Notes: generated from the sequence alone by a model not told the origin. A stretch of 35,060 bases of DNA from Phycisphaerales bacterium (GCA_007694925.1 REET01000139.1:1-35060), one strand, 5' to 3'. Positions 1-10,782 are shown, counted from the stretch's first letter. Program-made: numbers and translations.

Positions 1-611
1 GTGGGGTGACGCTCGCGTGTCGCGGGGTTACCGATCGGCACATTGTCTGTGTGCCCGACGATGTCGACATCGTACTGGGCGCCCGCGCCCTTGAGCACTT
101 CGGCGAGCTGGCGGATCGAACGCTTGGCCTGGTCGCTCAGGGCGTCGGAGCCGGAGCCGAAGGTCAGGTCGCTTGCGAAACGCAGCATCCCGCGGTCCGC
201 GTCGTAGCTGATCAGATTGGGGTAGCGGGCCGCGAGGTCGGCCAGCGCCCGGTCGGTCACCGGGTCAAGCCGGGTGCCGTCCATCTCGTTGACCATCCGC
301 TCGAAGTCGGCCAGAGCGCGGTCGCGCTCGGAGACCAAGCCGCGGAGACGGTCGATCTCGCGCTGCTGCGTCTGCATCGCCGCGTACGCGTCACCCTCGG
401 CGCCGTCGCGTGCCGAGAGCGTGCTGCGGCAGGACTCGAGCTCCTGCTGCAATCGCAGGTTCTGTTCCTGCAGTGTTCTGTTGGTCTGACGCAGGTCGTC
501 GTAGCTGCCCTGCGTGGCGCACCCGCCGAGCCCCATACCGAGGCCCGAGAGCGCGAGGACCGCCAGCGACAGGCGCCGGCGACGATGGATACTGGACGGG
601 GCTCTGCGCAT
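1..611 (-). CDS. OmpA/MotB-domain lipoprotein (3' end truncated by window edge)
   Basis: Minus-strand reading from the ATG at 611 gives MRRAPSSIHRRRRLSLAVLALSGLGMGLGGCATQGSYDDLRQ... (lipobox LGGC), a coiled-coil stretch, then ...YDVDIVGHTDNVPIGNPATRERHP, typical of the OmpA C-terminal domain. Runs off the window, so it is absent from the ORF track. Confidence 0.85.
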   Translation of the reverse strand, partial: MRRAPSSIHRRRRLSLAVLALSGLGMGLGGCATQGSYDDLRQTNRTLQEQNLRLQQELESCRSTLSARDGAEGDAYAAMQTQQREIDRLRGLVSERDRALADFERMVNEMDGTRLDPVTDRALADLAARYPNLISYDADRGMLRFASDLTFGSGSDALSDQAKRSIRQLAEVLKGAGAQYDVDIVGHTDNVPIGNPATRERHP

Positions 612-806
612 GCGAATACTCCTTTTTCCGCGCCGCTTTCGGCGGCCGGTCCGGCCCGCGGGGCGTGGCTCCGCCGCACCCGGTCAATGATTCCTTGCCG
701 GCCGACACCGGCCCTGCTTGTCCGAGCATAGCCCGCCAGAGCTCCCGCGCCGACCACAAAGGTCATCATCAGACATGCGTCGATCGCGCGCGGCAGCGGA
801 GACACC

Positions 807-2231
807 GTGCCCACCGACAATCCACAGCAAACGACAGCTTTTTCGGATCCCCTCGATCAGGCGGTGTCGGTTGCCGCCCGGTCGCCGATCCTCCTCCGCA
901 TCGACGCCGCCGGCGTGCTCGATCCCGCCGGCGTCGCTCTCGAACCCGGCTCGCTGGTCGTCGAGCTTTCGCCGACAGGGTCGACGCCCACCTACGCCAT
1001 CCGCGTCCTCGCCTGCGATCGACCCGGCGCAATCGACAAGGCCTCCACCTTCGCCGGCGCGATCCGCGTGAGCCTCGCCGACTCGGTCCTGATCCCCGGC
1101 CTGGTCAACGCCCACACCCACCTCGACCTCTCGGGCGTCGGTCCGAGGTCGTTCGACCCGGAGCGCCCCTTCGCCGACTGGCTCTCGATGGTCGTCCGCG
1201 AGCGGCCGAGGACCGACCCGGAGATCGAGGCCGCCGTCAATCTGGGCGTCGACCTGCTGCGTCGGGGCGGCGTCGTCGCGGTGGGGGACATCGCCGGCGC
1301 CCTCGGCCCGACGCCCACCGCCATCCCGTGGAAGACGCTCGCGGCAACCACGCTGCGGGGCGTCAGTTTCGTCGAGAGCTTCGGCATGGGTCCGGGGAGG
1401 ACGACCGCCGCGGCGAGCGTCCGCTCGCTCCTGGATGCTCACCCGGCGGGCCGCAGCGCCGACGCCCCGGTCCGCCTCGGCCTCTCGCCCCACGCGCCCG
1501 TGTCGGTCGACCGGCGGGTCTACGCCGAGCTGGCGGCGCTGGCCCGCGAGTACGGCCTGCCGCTGTGCACGCACCTGTCAGAGTCCCCGGACGAGCACCT
1601 GTTCATCGAGCGGGGCGAGGGCCCGGTCCGGGCGTTCCTCGAGTCGATGCGGCTCTGGGACGAGCAAGGCCCCGACGGCGTCGGCGAGGGCCTGACCCCC
1701 ATCGGGCACATGGCCGAGATCCTCCGCGCCGGGCCGACGATCGCCGTCCATGTCAACGACGCCTCGGATCGCGACATCGAGATCCTGGCCGAAACAGGCA
1801 CGCCGGTGGTCTACTGCCCCCGTGCTTCCTCGTATTTCGGCTTCGACCGCTCGCTCGGCCCGCACCGCTTCCGAGACATGCGGAGAGCCGGCGTCCGCGT
1901 CGCGATCGGGACCGATTCGATCATCAACCTGCCCGCATCGTGCGTGGAGGCGGGAGGTTCGGGCCTTTCGACGCTCGACGACCTTCGTCTCCTCTACCAA
2001 CAAGGCGACTTCTGCCCGACCGGGGGGGAATTGGCCGACCTCCTCTCGATGGCAACAATCGAGGGGGCGGGTCTGCTTGGGCTCGACGCGTCGGGCTTTA
2101 CGCTCAGCGCCGGGTCGAGCCCGCTGGGGATCGTCGCGGTCCCGGTGGACACAAACAGGACCGGAGCATCGGTGTTCGATCGCGTGTTTTCCGGCGATTT
2201 TCCGCCCCGATTGCTGCTGAACGGGAAATAA
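807..2231 (+). CDS. Amidohydrolase family protein (ATZ/TRZ / aminodeoxyfutalosine deaminase-like)
   Basis: GTG start; LIPGLVNAHTHLDLSGVG (HxH metal motif), LGLSPHAPVSV, CTHLSESPDEHLF, VVYCPRASSYFGF, VAIGTDSIINLP. Substrate not determinable from sequence. Confidence 0.85.
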   Translation: MPTDNPQQTTAFSDPLDQAVSVAARSPILLRIDAAGVLDPAGVALEPGSLVVELSPTGSTPTYAIRVLACDRPGAIDKASTFAGAIRVSLADSVLIPGLVNAHTHLDLSGVGPRSFDPERPFADWLSMVVRERPRTDPEIEAAVNLGVDLLRRGGVVAVGDIAGALGPTPTAIPWKTLAATTLRGVSFVESFGMGPGRTTAAASVRSLLDAHPAGRSADAPVRLGLSPHAPVSVDRRVYAELAALAREYGLPLCTHLSESPDEHLFIERGEGPVRAFLESMRLWDEQGPDGVGEGLTPIGHMAEILRAGPTIAVHVNDASDRDIEILAETGTPVVYCPRASSYFGFDRSLGPHRFRDMRRAGVRVAIGTDSIINLPASCVEAGGSGLSTLDDLRLLYQQGDFCPTGGELADLLSMATIEGAGLLGLDASGFTLSAGSSPLGIVAVPVDTNRTGASVFDRVFSGDFPPRLLLNGK

Positions 2232-2315
2232 TCCGCTTCAGCCGAAACTTCATGCGATCCCCTGCCCCGCTCGGCCCTCGACGCGGCGGCCTAGGATCCG
2301 GCGTACGAGGACCTG

Positions 2316-4985
2316 ATGAGCGCCAAGTGGCACCGAAGCAAAGCCTGGGACGACCGAGTTTTCCCGGCTTGGGCTGCGCCCGCCAAGTGGGTCCTCCGCA
2401 CGCTCAGCTCGATCTGGTTTGCCGTGCTCCTGCTGATCGGGGTGAGCATCTACGGCGTTCTGGCGAGCATCCCGATGGGCATGCTCGCGCTGATCCCGAC
2501 CTATCTGATCTACGCGGCCGTCTTCTGCCTGACGGTCGGCGCCGCGCTGGGGCTCGGGCTTTTGAGTCTGCAGCCGTTCGCGCAGATGTGCGGACCGGCT
2601 GGACGCTTTGCGATGCGGTTCCTGGGCGGGATCGTGTTTGCGGCCTGCGGCGTGCTCTTCTTCGCCGGCGTGCTCTGGCCCCGGCTCGACTACGACCCGG
2701 GCACGGGTGAGGGCTTCCGGCTCTTTGCCGCGTACGCCGAGACCTACAAGTCGACGACGCTTCGGCGCCTGCCCGGCATCGAGATGACCGAGCTGGAGTT
2801 CTACACCACCTGGCCGATGCAGCTCATGCTGATCCTGTTTGTGATCAACATGATCGTCGCGACGGTGCGCCGCATCGAGTTCAAGTTCGTCAACATCGGC
2901 GTGCTCTCGGTCCACTCGGGCATCGTGCTGATCGCGGTCGGCAGCCTCTACTACGGCGTCTTCAAGATGGAGGGCGACACGATGCTCGCCTCCGGGCCAC
3001 TCGGTGACAACGGGCTGCCCGAGTCCGGACCCTGGCAGGAGGTCTTCTACGACCGCGAGCGCGTCGCGCTGCACATCCGCAGCGAGTTCTCGGGGTGGTA
3101 CCAGATCCCGCTCGAGCGTGTCCCCAGGTACAACGACTACGGGCTGAATGTCACCGCGGGCCCGACGGCGTGGACGGAGATCGGCGCTCCGGTCGATCGC
3201 CCCGAAGACGGCGGACGCACGCTCTCGATCGACACCGGCCACCCGCGCGAGCAGACGATCGCGCTGGGCGTGCGTTTGTCGCTGGCGCTGGACCGCCTGA
3301 TCGGGCGCGAAACGCCGGAGCTGCCCAACCGCACCCCTCCCGCGACGGACCTGCGTTTCCGCGTCGTCGGCTACACGATGTACGCCGAGGAGCAGCCCCG
3401 CATCGACTGGCTGAAGGTCGACCCGTCCAGCGCGAGCGTCTTCCGGCCGGGCGACACGCTCAACCCGCTGCGCGAGCTGCGTCTGGGCGCCCCGGACTTG
3501 GAGCCCCTGAGCTTCTTCATGCTCCCCCGGATCCCGCGCTGGCGGGTGGCCGAGGTCCCCGACATCGGCATCGAGTACCTCCTCGACCCGAGCGAGGAAC
3601 GCCTCCGCGACCTGCTCGAGCCCCTGCCCGAGAACACCTGGCATGCGCTGATCGCAGAGGTCGAGGAGGCCGACGGCAGCGTCCTCCGGCGCGCCATCCG
3701 CGTCGCCTCCGAAGAGGAACTCTTTGTCAGCCCCGTCCCGATCGGCGAGAGCGGGTTCACGATCGCCGTCGAGGATGTGCTCGACCGCCCGGAACTGCCG
3801 ATCGTGACCGAAGGGTTCGAGGGGGCCGAGAGCAGCCTGCTGAAGGTCCGCGTCAACTCGCCCGAGGGCGAGTCGGTCACGCGCTGGGTCTACCACCGCT
3901 ACCCCGAGATCGCCCAAGACATCGCCGACGAAGTGGGCGACGACGGACGCCCCGCCCGGCGCGACCCCGACCCGCGCCTGCGCCTCGCCCATGTCGACGC
4001 CACCAAGCCCCAGATCTTTATCGTCGAGTTCACCGACCGCGGCGTCGGCCTCATCCTCCGCATGCCCGGCGGACGCGTTTTCTCACGCTTCGACGAGAGC
4101 GGCGAGGGCCGCTTCGACGGCGTGCTCGACGGGCTGACGGTCGAGGTCGGACAGCGCTGGGCCCACGCCGAAGCGTTCGAGCGTCCGGTCCCGAAGAAGC
4201 CCCATCTGCAGGAGCGAGACTTCATCGGCACGCACGATCGCGCGATGCTCGCCGTCGAGGTCACCAGCGAGCTTCTCCCCGAGTGGAAGCGGGTCGTGTG
4301 GCTGCCCTACACGCGCTACCTGCGCGAGCAGTCGGAGCTGACGCGCCGCGCGATCGCGCTGCCCGACGGGCGCCGAGTCTCACTGGCCTTCGGTCGCCAG
4401 TGGCGACGCCTGCCGGGCTTCGAGCTGCGCCTGGAAGACTTCGAGATGATCGAGTACGCCCACCGGGGCGCGCCGCGCGACTATCAGTCGACCGTCAGCG
4501 TCCGCTCCGCGCCGGTCGGGCAGACGGTCCGGATGGAGCCCTTCACCCACATCGCCAAGCTCAACGCGCCGCTTCGGGCGCCGTTCAATGTCTACGACCC
4601 GCCGGGCGGACCCGTGCTCGGCTTTGTCGGGCGCCTGCTCTCTGGGATCAACCCGGGGCAGTTCAAGTTCGCCCAGGCGGGCTGGGACCCCAACACGTGG
4701 AACCGCACGCGCGAGATGGCCGACGCGGGCGAGATCGACCGCCCCTATGTCGCCTTCACCATCCTCCACGCCGGCAACAACCCCGGCATCCACATCATCG
4801 CGTTCGGCGGCATCCTCATGGGCGCAGGCATCCCATGGGCGTTCTATGTCAAGCCGTGGCTGCTCCGGCGGAAGAAGGCCAAGATCCAGCGGGAGCTCGC
4901 CTCGGGCGAGCGACCCGCACCCAAGGCATCGGCGAAACGCCAAAGACCCGACGGGCCCGCGCCCGACGCGGAGGTAACGGCATGA
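2316..4985 (+). CDS. ResB-like cytochrome c biogenesis protein (large planctomycete-type form)
   Basis: N-terminal TM segments (WFAVLLLIGVSIYGVLASIP; LMLILFVINMIVATVRRIEFKFVNIGVLSVHSGIVLIAVGSLYYG), large extracytoplasmic region, C-terminal TM; overlaps the downstream CcsA-like gene by ATGA. Confidence 0.75.
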   Translation: MSAKWHRSKAWDDRVFPAWAAPAKWVLRTLSSIWFAVLLLIGVSIYGVLASIPMGMLALIPTYLIYAAVFCLTVGAALGLGLLSLQPFAQMCGPAGRFAMRFLGGIVFAACGVLFFAGVLWPRLDYDPGTGEGFRLFAAYAETYKSTTLRRLPGIEMTELEFYTTWPMQLMLILFVINMIVATVRRIEFKFVNIGVLSVHSGIVLIAVGSLYYGVFKMEGDTMLASGPLGDNGLPESGPWQEVFYDRERVALHIRSEFSGWYQIPLERVPRYNDYGLNVTAGPTAWTEIGAPVDRPEDGGRTLSIDTGHPREQTIALGVRLSLALDRLIGRETPELPNRTPPATDLRFRVVGYTMYAEEQPRIDWLKVDPSSASVFRPGDTLNPLRELRLGAPDLEPLSFFMLPRIPRWRVAEVPDIGIEYLLDPSEERLRDLLEPLPENTWHALIAEVEEADGSVLRRAIRVASEEELFVSPVPIGESGFTIAVEDVLDRPELPIVTEGFEGAESSLLKVRVNSPEGESVTRWVYHRYPEIAQDIADEVGDDGRPARRDPDPRLRLAHVDATKPQIFIVEFTDRGVGLILRMPGGRVFSRFDESGEGRFDGVLDGLTVEVGQRWAHAEAFERPVPKKPHLQERDFIGTHDRAMLAVEVTSELLPEWKRVVWLPYTRYLREQSELTRRAIALPDGRRVSLAFGRQWRRLPGFELRLEDFEMIEYAHRGAPRDYQSTVSVRSAPVGQTVRMEPFTHIAKLNAPLRAPFNVYDPPGGPVLGFVGRLLSGINPGQFKFAQAGWDPNTWNRTREMADAGEIDRPYVAFTILHAGNNPGIHIIAFGGILMGAGIPWAFYVKPWLLRRKKAKIQRELASGERPAPKASAKRQRPDGPAPDAEVTA

Positions 4986-6784
4986 GAGCATGGTTGACCG
5001 GCGTTGTTTCGGCGTTGCTGCTCTTGGCCTCGCCCGGCGCGCTGGCGCAGGGCTACGCCCCCCAGGGCAACGAGCACCCCGAGTCCTCGTACGACGAAAC
5101 GCCCGACGCCTCGCGCGAGAACCCGTTCGGGCCGATGCTCCACAACCGCGACGGCAGCGCGACCCCCGCCGAGCGTCTGCGAGCCAAGGCCGACTTCGCC
5201 TCGCGCGTCGATCTCTCGCCGCTGCGCGACCTGGCCGTCTTCCACGACGGACGGGTGAAGATCCTCGACACGCTGGCGCGCGAGGTGATGGCCGACATCA
5301 CCGGGCGTCAGGGCTACTTCGACCTGGTCCAGCGTGAGGAGGGCGCCGAGCGATTCGAATTCGACCCGCTCTTTACGCTGCTGGACCTCTCGATCGACCG
5401 CCACTTCTACGCCGACCGCCCGCTGGTGCGTATCGGGTACCTGCCCTTGCGTCGTTCGTTCGTCGAGCGTGCGCTGCCGATCGAGCCGGGCACGAGCGCC
5501 GCCGAGGCCGAGCGGATCGAGCAGGCCCGCGATCGGTACCTGCGGATCGGGCGCATCCCGCCGATCTGGCTGGAGTGGCACCAGCAGGAGCTGTACGCCA
5601 GGTACGAGTTCAGCGACCCCCACCGGAGCGCGTTCTCCGAGCTCGGGCGTGCGGCCCGCGGGCTGATGAACGCCCCGGCGATGTTCAAGGTCGTCGCCCC
5701 GCCGAGAGAGGACCGCCCCTGGTACCACATCTCCGACGACTACCCGCGAGCCGCGGAGGTCCAACCGATCGCGCTGGCGCTGGGCGAGGCCTGGCGCAAC
5801 CATGACGCCGAGGGCGTGAACGCGGCGGCCATTCGCCTCGCCGAGATCCTGCCGACCATCAACGCCGAGGTCTACCCCGACACGCGCCGTTCGCTCGAAA
5901 TGCTCTACAACCGGGCCAACGCGTTCGTGTGGGGGTACTGGATCTACGCCCTCTCGTTCGTGACGCTGCTGCTGGCGTTCGGCACGCAGCGCAGCACGCT
6001 CAAGGTGCTGGGCATGGCGATGCTCCTGGGGGCGGTCGGGCTGCACGCGTTCGGCTTCGTGCTGCGCTGCATCATCGCTGAGCGGTTTGCGATCCAGAAC
6101 CAGTTCGAGTCGATGATCGGCGTGAGCCTCTTCGGCTCGCTCGCGGCGCTCGGGCTGATGGCCTGGCGCAGGCAGCTCCTCTTCGGCGCGGCCGCTGCTG
6201 CGGCGGGCTTCCTCGTGCTCATCACCGCGACCGAGGCCCGCATCCCTGGCCAGGTGATCGGGCGCGAGGCGGCGATCCTCAATACTTCGGTGCTCCTGAA
6301 GTACCATGTCACGATCGTGCTCACCTCGTACGGGCTGATCACGATCGGCTTCATCACCAGCCTGTTCTACCTCGTGGGCAACTACGCCAAGCGGTTCGGC
6401 GTGGGCGAGACGCCGGCGCTCGCCGCGGCCCTCAGCGAGGGCTCCGCTGTCGAGAAGGCGAAGGCCTCGTCCTCGCGCGTGCTGCGCGATCTGGACCGCG
6501 CGACGATGATCGTGCTCCAGCTCGCCTTCTGGACGCTGGGCGTGGGCGTCCTGCTGGGCGCGTGGTGGGCCGACCACTCATGGGGCCGCTGGTGGGCGTT
6601 CGACCCCAAGGAAACTTGGGCGCTCATCACATGGATCGTCTATCTCATCGTGATCCATGTGCGCATGGTCGTGCAGAACCGCGAGCTGGTCACCGCGTGG
6701 CTCAGCGTCGTCGGGTTCTTCGTGATGCTCTGGACCTACTTCGGCGTGAACCTGCTCCTGCCCGGCCTGCACGCCTACGCGTGA
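4982..6784 (+). CDS. ccsA: CcsA/CcmF-type cytochrome c assembly protein
   Basis: In frame with the long ORF 3095..6784, but the real start is the ATG at 4982 (MRAWLTGVVSALLLLASPGALAQG signal peptide). Multiple TM helices and WWD-like motif WGRWWAFDPKETWALITWIVYLIVIH. Confidence 0.8.
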   Translation: MRAWLTGVVSALLLLASPGALAQGYAPQGNEHPESSYDETPDASRENPFGPMLHNRDGSATPAERLRAKADFASRVDLSPLRDLAVFHDGRVKILDTLAREVMADITGRQGYFDLVQREEGAERFEFDPLFTLLDLSIDRHFYADRPLVRIGYLPLRRSFVERALPIEPGTSAAEAERIEQARDRYLRIGRIPPIWLEWHQQELYARYEFSDPHRSAFSELGRAARGLMNAPAMFKVVAPPREDRPWYHISDDYPRAAEVQPIALALGEAWRNHDAEGVNAAAIRLAEILPTINAEVYPDTRRSLEMLYNRANAFVWGYWIYALSFVTLLLAFGTQRSTLKVLGMAMLLGAVGLHAFGFVLRCIIAERFAIQNQFESMIGVSLFGSLAALGLMAWRRQLLFGAAAAAAGFLVLITATEARIPGQVIGREAAILNTSVLLKYHVTIVLTSYGLITIGFITSLFYLVGNYAKRFGVGETPALAAALSEGSAVEKAKASSSRVLRDLDRATMIVLQLAFWTLGVGVLLGAWWADHSWGRWWAFDPKETWALITWIVYLIVIHVRMVVQNRELVTAWLSVVGFFVMLWTYFGVNLLLPGLHAYA

Positions 6785-6788
6785 GCCG

Positions 6789-7546
<758 letters not shown>

Positions 7547-7550
<4 letters not shown>

Positions 7551-7951
7551 GCGGGATGCCTGGAATCGAATGGAAGACGATCCGTGACTCCGCTGGGCCA
7601 TACCCCCAGCAGGCGTTCGAGTTCGTGCGCGAGGGGCTGTCGCACACCGTCGGCCTCGTGCACGGCGAAGGCGCGGCCCCCGACGACGAGAACCGCCACG
7701 TCTCCGGGCAGCAGCTCTGCTTCGGGCTGAAGGACTACGCCGTGCGGAGGTACGGGCTTTTGGCCCGCACCGTGCTCGCCCACTGGTCGATCAACCGGAC
7801 CGACGACTTCGGGCGGATCATCTTCGCGATGATCGACGCCGGACTGATGCGCAAGACCGACGACGATTCCTTCGCCGATTTCCAGGGCGTCTACGACTTC
7901 GACGACGCCTTCGGCACCCTCCAGCCGGCGATGAAAGAGCCGCAGAACTGA
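7547..7951 (+). CDS. Minf_1886 / TIGR04138-like Verrucomicrobia-Planctomycetes-restricted protein
   Basis: GTG at 7547 overlaps the upstream stop (GTGA); alternative ATG at 7556. MPGIEWKTIRDSAGPYPQQAFEFVREGLSHTVGLVHGE...GQQLCFGLKDYAVRRYGLLARTVLAHWSINRTDDFGRIIFAMI. Confidence 0.75.
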
Positions 7952-8062
7952 AAGCAGGACCGAAGCGGCTCGCCCGAGTTCGACGGTCTTCAGACGCCCG
8001 GCCCATCTTGACGCCGGGCGTTGTTTGTGCGCCCGGGCCTCGCCGCGGTACCCTGTGCCCCT

Positions 8063-9538
8063 ATGACCGACGAGGCAGGCCCCAACCAGAACGAGCCCGG
8101 CAACCCCGAGCAGCCCGGAAAGACCCCGCCTGAGGGATCGCCGGCGAGCGACCGGCCCGAGGCGAAGAACCCATGGCTGGACCTGCACCTCTGGCAGATC
8201 CAGCCCGTCCGCGATGTATTGATGGTCGCGGGCGTCATCGCCCTGTTCTGGCTGGGCGCCAAGCTGAGCGTTGTGACGGTGCCGCTGCTCCTGGCGATCC
8301 TGTTCGCCTACCTCTTCGAGCCGGTGGTGCGGCAGATGGTCCGCATCAGCTGGATGACCAGGCGTCTGGCGGCGTTGGTGCTCATCTTCTTCTTCGGGTT
8401 TGTGATCGTGCTGCCCGCGTCGGTCGGGCTGGCGCTCGGGGCTGCACAGGGCGTCGCGTACGCCGCGGGGGTCGCGTCGAACATCGACTCGGTCTTCAAG
8501 TCCTCTGCCGATCCGGAGAACACCGAGCTCTACGACGATCTGCCCGGCGACTTCTGGCGGAGCGTGCACGACATGCTCGTCGAGTGGCGCCGCACCGGCG
8601 AGGGCGACGAGATCCTCCGCGACATCGGCGAGTCGCTCAGAGGCGAGGAGGGCGAGTCTCCGGACGAAGAACGGGATGAGGAACGCGAACGGGAACGCGA
8701 TCAAGCAACGGCCGACGACGAGGGCCCGACCTTCCGCCAGGCCGTCACCGGCGAACGCGAGCACGGCGCCCTCATCGAGCTCGCCCTGAACTGGACCCGG
8801 GCCAACGCCGAGGCCATCGCCGGGCGGGCGGTCAGGACCGGCGCCGGGGCGGTCGAGGCGGCCTTCTCCGGCCTCATCTCGATCGTTTCCTTCGCCTTCA
8901 TGCTCTTCCTGACGGCGTTCTTCTTCCTGTTCATCTCGCCCGGCTTCAAGGGCGTGATCGACTTCGGACGCAGCCTCGTGCCCGAGAAGAACCGGGATCG
9001 AGTGGAAGATCTGGTCGTCCAGATGGACAGGGTCGTCAGCGGGTTTGTCCGCGGACGCCTGACCATCGCCGTGATCCTGAGCGTCTACCTCACGCTCGGC
9101 TACGCGGCGGTGGGGGTCCCCGCGCCCCTGCTGCTGGGGCCGCTGGTCGGCGTGCTCTCGGTCATCCCGTATCTGGGCATGATCGGGCTGCCGATCACGG
9201 TCGTTGCCATGCTGCTCGAGCCCGGGCCGCTCTTCTTCGAGTTCCAGTCGACCTGGTGGTGGGCGGTCATCGGCCCGTATGTCATCTGGCAGATCGCCCA
9301 GGTCGGCGACGACTACTTCCTCACCCCGGTCATCCAGGGCAAGAGCGTCAACATGGACACGCCGACCATCCTCTTTGCCGTCCTGGCGGGCGGGGCCCTG
9401 GCCGGCTTCTACGGCGTGCTGGTGGCCATCCCCGTCGCCGCCTGCCTGAAGATCCTCGTCCGCGAGGTGTTCTGGCCGAGGTTCGAGCGCTGGGCCAAGG
9501 GGGAGGAGAAGGACTTCCTCCCGATCGGCCGCGAGTAA
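8063..9538 (+). CDS. AI-2E family (PerM/YdiK-type) transporter
   Basis: ATG at 8063 (MTDEAGPNQNEPG...). Multiple TM helices; LLAILFAYLFEPVVRQM, GFVRGRLTIAVILSVYLTLGYAAVGVPAPLLLGPLVGVLSVIPYLGMIG, VGDDYFLTPVIQGKSVNMDT. Confidence 0.88.
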   Translation: MTDEAGPNQNEPGNPEQPGKTPPEGSPASDRPEAKNPWLDLHLWQIQPVRDVLMVAGVIALFWLGAKLSVVTVPLLLAILFAYLFEPVVRQMVRISWMTRRLAALVLIFFFGFVIVLPASVGLALGAAQGVAYAAGVASNIDSVFKSSADPENTELYDDLPGDFWRSVHDMLVEWRRTGEGDEILRDIGESLRGEEGESPDEERDEERERERDQATADDEGPTFRQAVTGEREHGALIELALNWTRANAEAIAGRAVRTGAGAVEAAFSGLISIVSFAFMLFLTAFFFLFISPGFKGVIDFGRSLVPEKNRDRVEDLVVQMDRVVSGFVRGRLTIAVILSVYLTLGYAAVGVPAPLLLGPLVGVLSVIPYLGMIGLPITVVAMLLEPGPLFFEFQSTWWWAVIGPYVIWQIAQVGDDYFLTPVIQGKSVNMDTPTILFAVLAGGALAGFYGVLVAIPVAACLKILVREVFWPRFERWAKGEEKDFLPIGRE

Positions 9539-9666
9539 CGCCCTGATCCCGAAAGTCCGGGAACCCCGGATCCAACGCCCCAATCGGCCCGTACTTGTAC
9601 GGCTCGGCGTGCGTGCGGCGGGCGTCCCCTGCCGCCGCACCGGGCGCGAAGTTTTCTGACCGGACC

Positions 9667-9694
9667 TTGCCCAAGGTCGGGTCACGAGTAGAAT
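9667..9694 (+). promoter_or_regulatory. Candidate sigma70-type promoter upstream of 9776..10429
   Basis: TTGCCC (9667-9672), 16-nt spacer, TAGAAT (9689-9694). Motif match only. Confidence 0.3.
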
Positions 9695-9775
9695 AACTTC
9701 CGCACGCTTTATTGTGGAAACACATGGCGACCGCGTGAAGGTTTGGAGGCACCGCGTTCACGGCGACTGCTACGC

Positions 9776-10429
9776 ATGACTTCTCTCCATCGATCCGTCT
9801 GTCTGGCCTCTGCCATCTCGATCGCGTTGCTCGCTCCCGCTTTCGCGGCTCCGATCCCGGTGCTGAGCGAAGGCGTGGGGAGCCTCGCATCGTCGCGCTC
9901 GGCCGACACCCTCATCCAGCGACAGTTGATCGCCGAGATGAGCGATGTCCGCGTGACCTCGATCCGCACGCCCAGCCTCTCACCGGAGCGGCTCGGGGCG
10001 ACCGCGAGGGGCGCGGGGCTCGGCGCGTTCGATGCGTCGAACCCGTTCCACAGCTTCCGGCCGGATTTCCATGACCACTGGAGCGCCGAGCGGGGCGGGC
10101 TGCTCCGCCAGCGGTTCGGGCGAACGGTGTATCCCAACATGCTCGGCGGGTTCGGTGTGTTCGGCGACGCGATCTACGCGGCGCACGGGCGCTTCCGGCC
10201 CGTGTACGAGTCCACCTACGGGACCAACCAACTCGGCGGCTGGTTCGTCGGCGAGTTCGACGAGCTCGCGGAGTTGTTCGACCTGATCATCGGGTCGCAC
10301 CTGGCCGATCCGATCGCGGATCGCTTCCCCGGAACACCGAAGGATTCCATCGTCGCCATCCCGCTCCCGGGATCCGCAGCGATGGCGTTTGCAGGACTCT
10401 TGATTATCGCGTCGCGACGCCGACGCTGA
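9776..10429 (+). CDS. Secreted protein with PEP-CTERM/VPLPA-CTERM-like C-terminal sorting tail
   Basis: MTSLHRSVCLASAISIALLAPAFAAP signal peptide; C-terminus GTPKDSIVAIPLPGSAAMAFAGLLIIASRRRR (IPLP + hydrophobic helix + RRRR). Confidence 0.7.
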   Translation: MTSLHRSVCLASAISIALLAPAFAAPIPVLSEGVGSLASSRSADTLIQRQLIAEMSDVRVTSIRTPSLSPERLGATARGAGLGAFDASNPFHSFRPDFHDHWSAERGGLLRQRFGRTVYPNMLGGFGVFGDAIYAAHGRFRPVYESTYGTNQLGGWFVGEFDELAELFDLIIGSHLADPIADRFPGTPKDSIVAIPLPGSAAMAFAGLLIIASRRRR

Positions 10430-10518
10430 ACGAACAACCGCCGCCATCGCAGCGGCGGAACGGACACGAGGAGGGCGCCGCCACGACGGCGTCAGTGAGG
10501 CGAGAGGAGCGGGAAGGG

Positions 10519-10553
10519 CGCCGGATCTGAAAGGATCCGGCGTCACTTTTTTT
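10519..10553 (+). terminator. Rho-independent terminator after 9776..10429
   Basis: CGCCGGATC-tgaaag-GATCCGGCG hairpin followed by TCACTTTTTTT. Confidence 0.75.
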
Positions 10554-10782
10554 GCCGCCGCACTTTGGGACGCGCCCCTCCGGGCTCGGCATCGGTTCTC
10601 GGTCCGAGCGGTTGCGCAGCGCATCCAATAACCCGCGTCGCGAAGTCCTGAAACAAGAGTTTTCCACGCCGGCCTTCTGCTTGCCTTGCATGGGCGGGGG
10701 CACGGGGTAGATTTGACCACGGCGGGCAGCGCTGCTGCGCAACCGCCGCCCGCGCAACGACGCGCGGGGAGGAGCGTGCACG

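Noticed and set aside
410-2710. 766-aa plus-strand ORF overlapping the amidohydrolase
   Set aside because: Arg/Pro-rich out-of-frame translation; the 807..2231 frame carries the amidohydrolase motifs.
2250-3992. 580-aa minus-strand ORF (and 4844..6577 minus, 577 aa)
   Set aside because: Antisense to the ResB/CcsA genes, with shadow-ORF composition.
9613-9640. GTGCGGCGG...CCGCCGCAC hairpin after the AI-2E transporter gene
   Set aside because: No T tract follows and such stems are common at this GC content; not called as a terminator.
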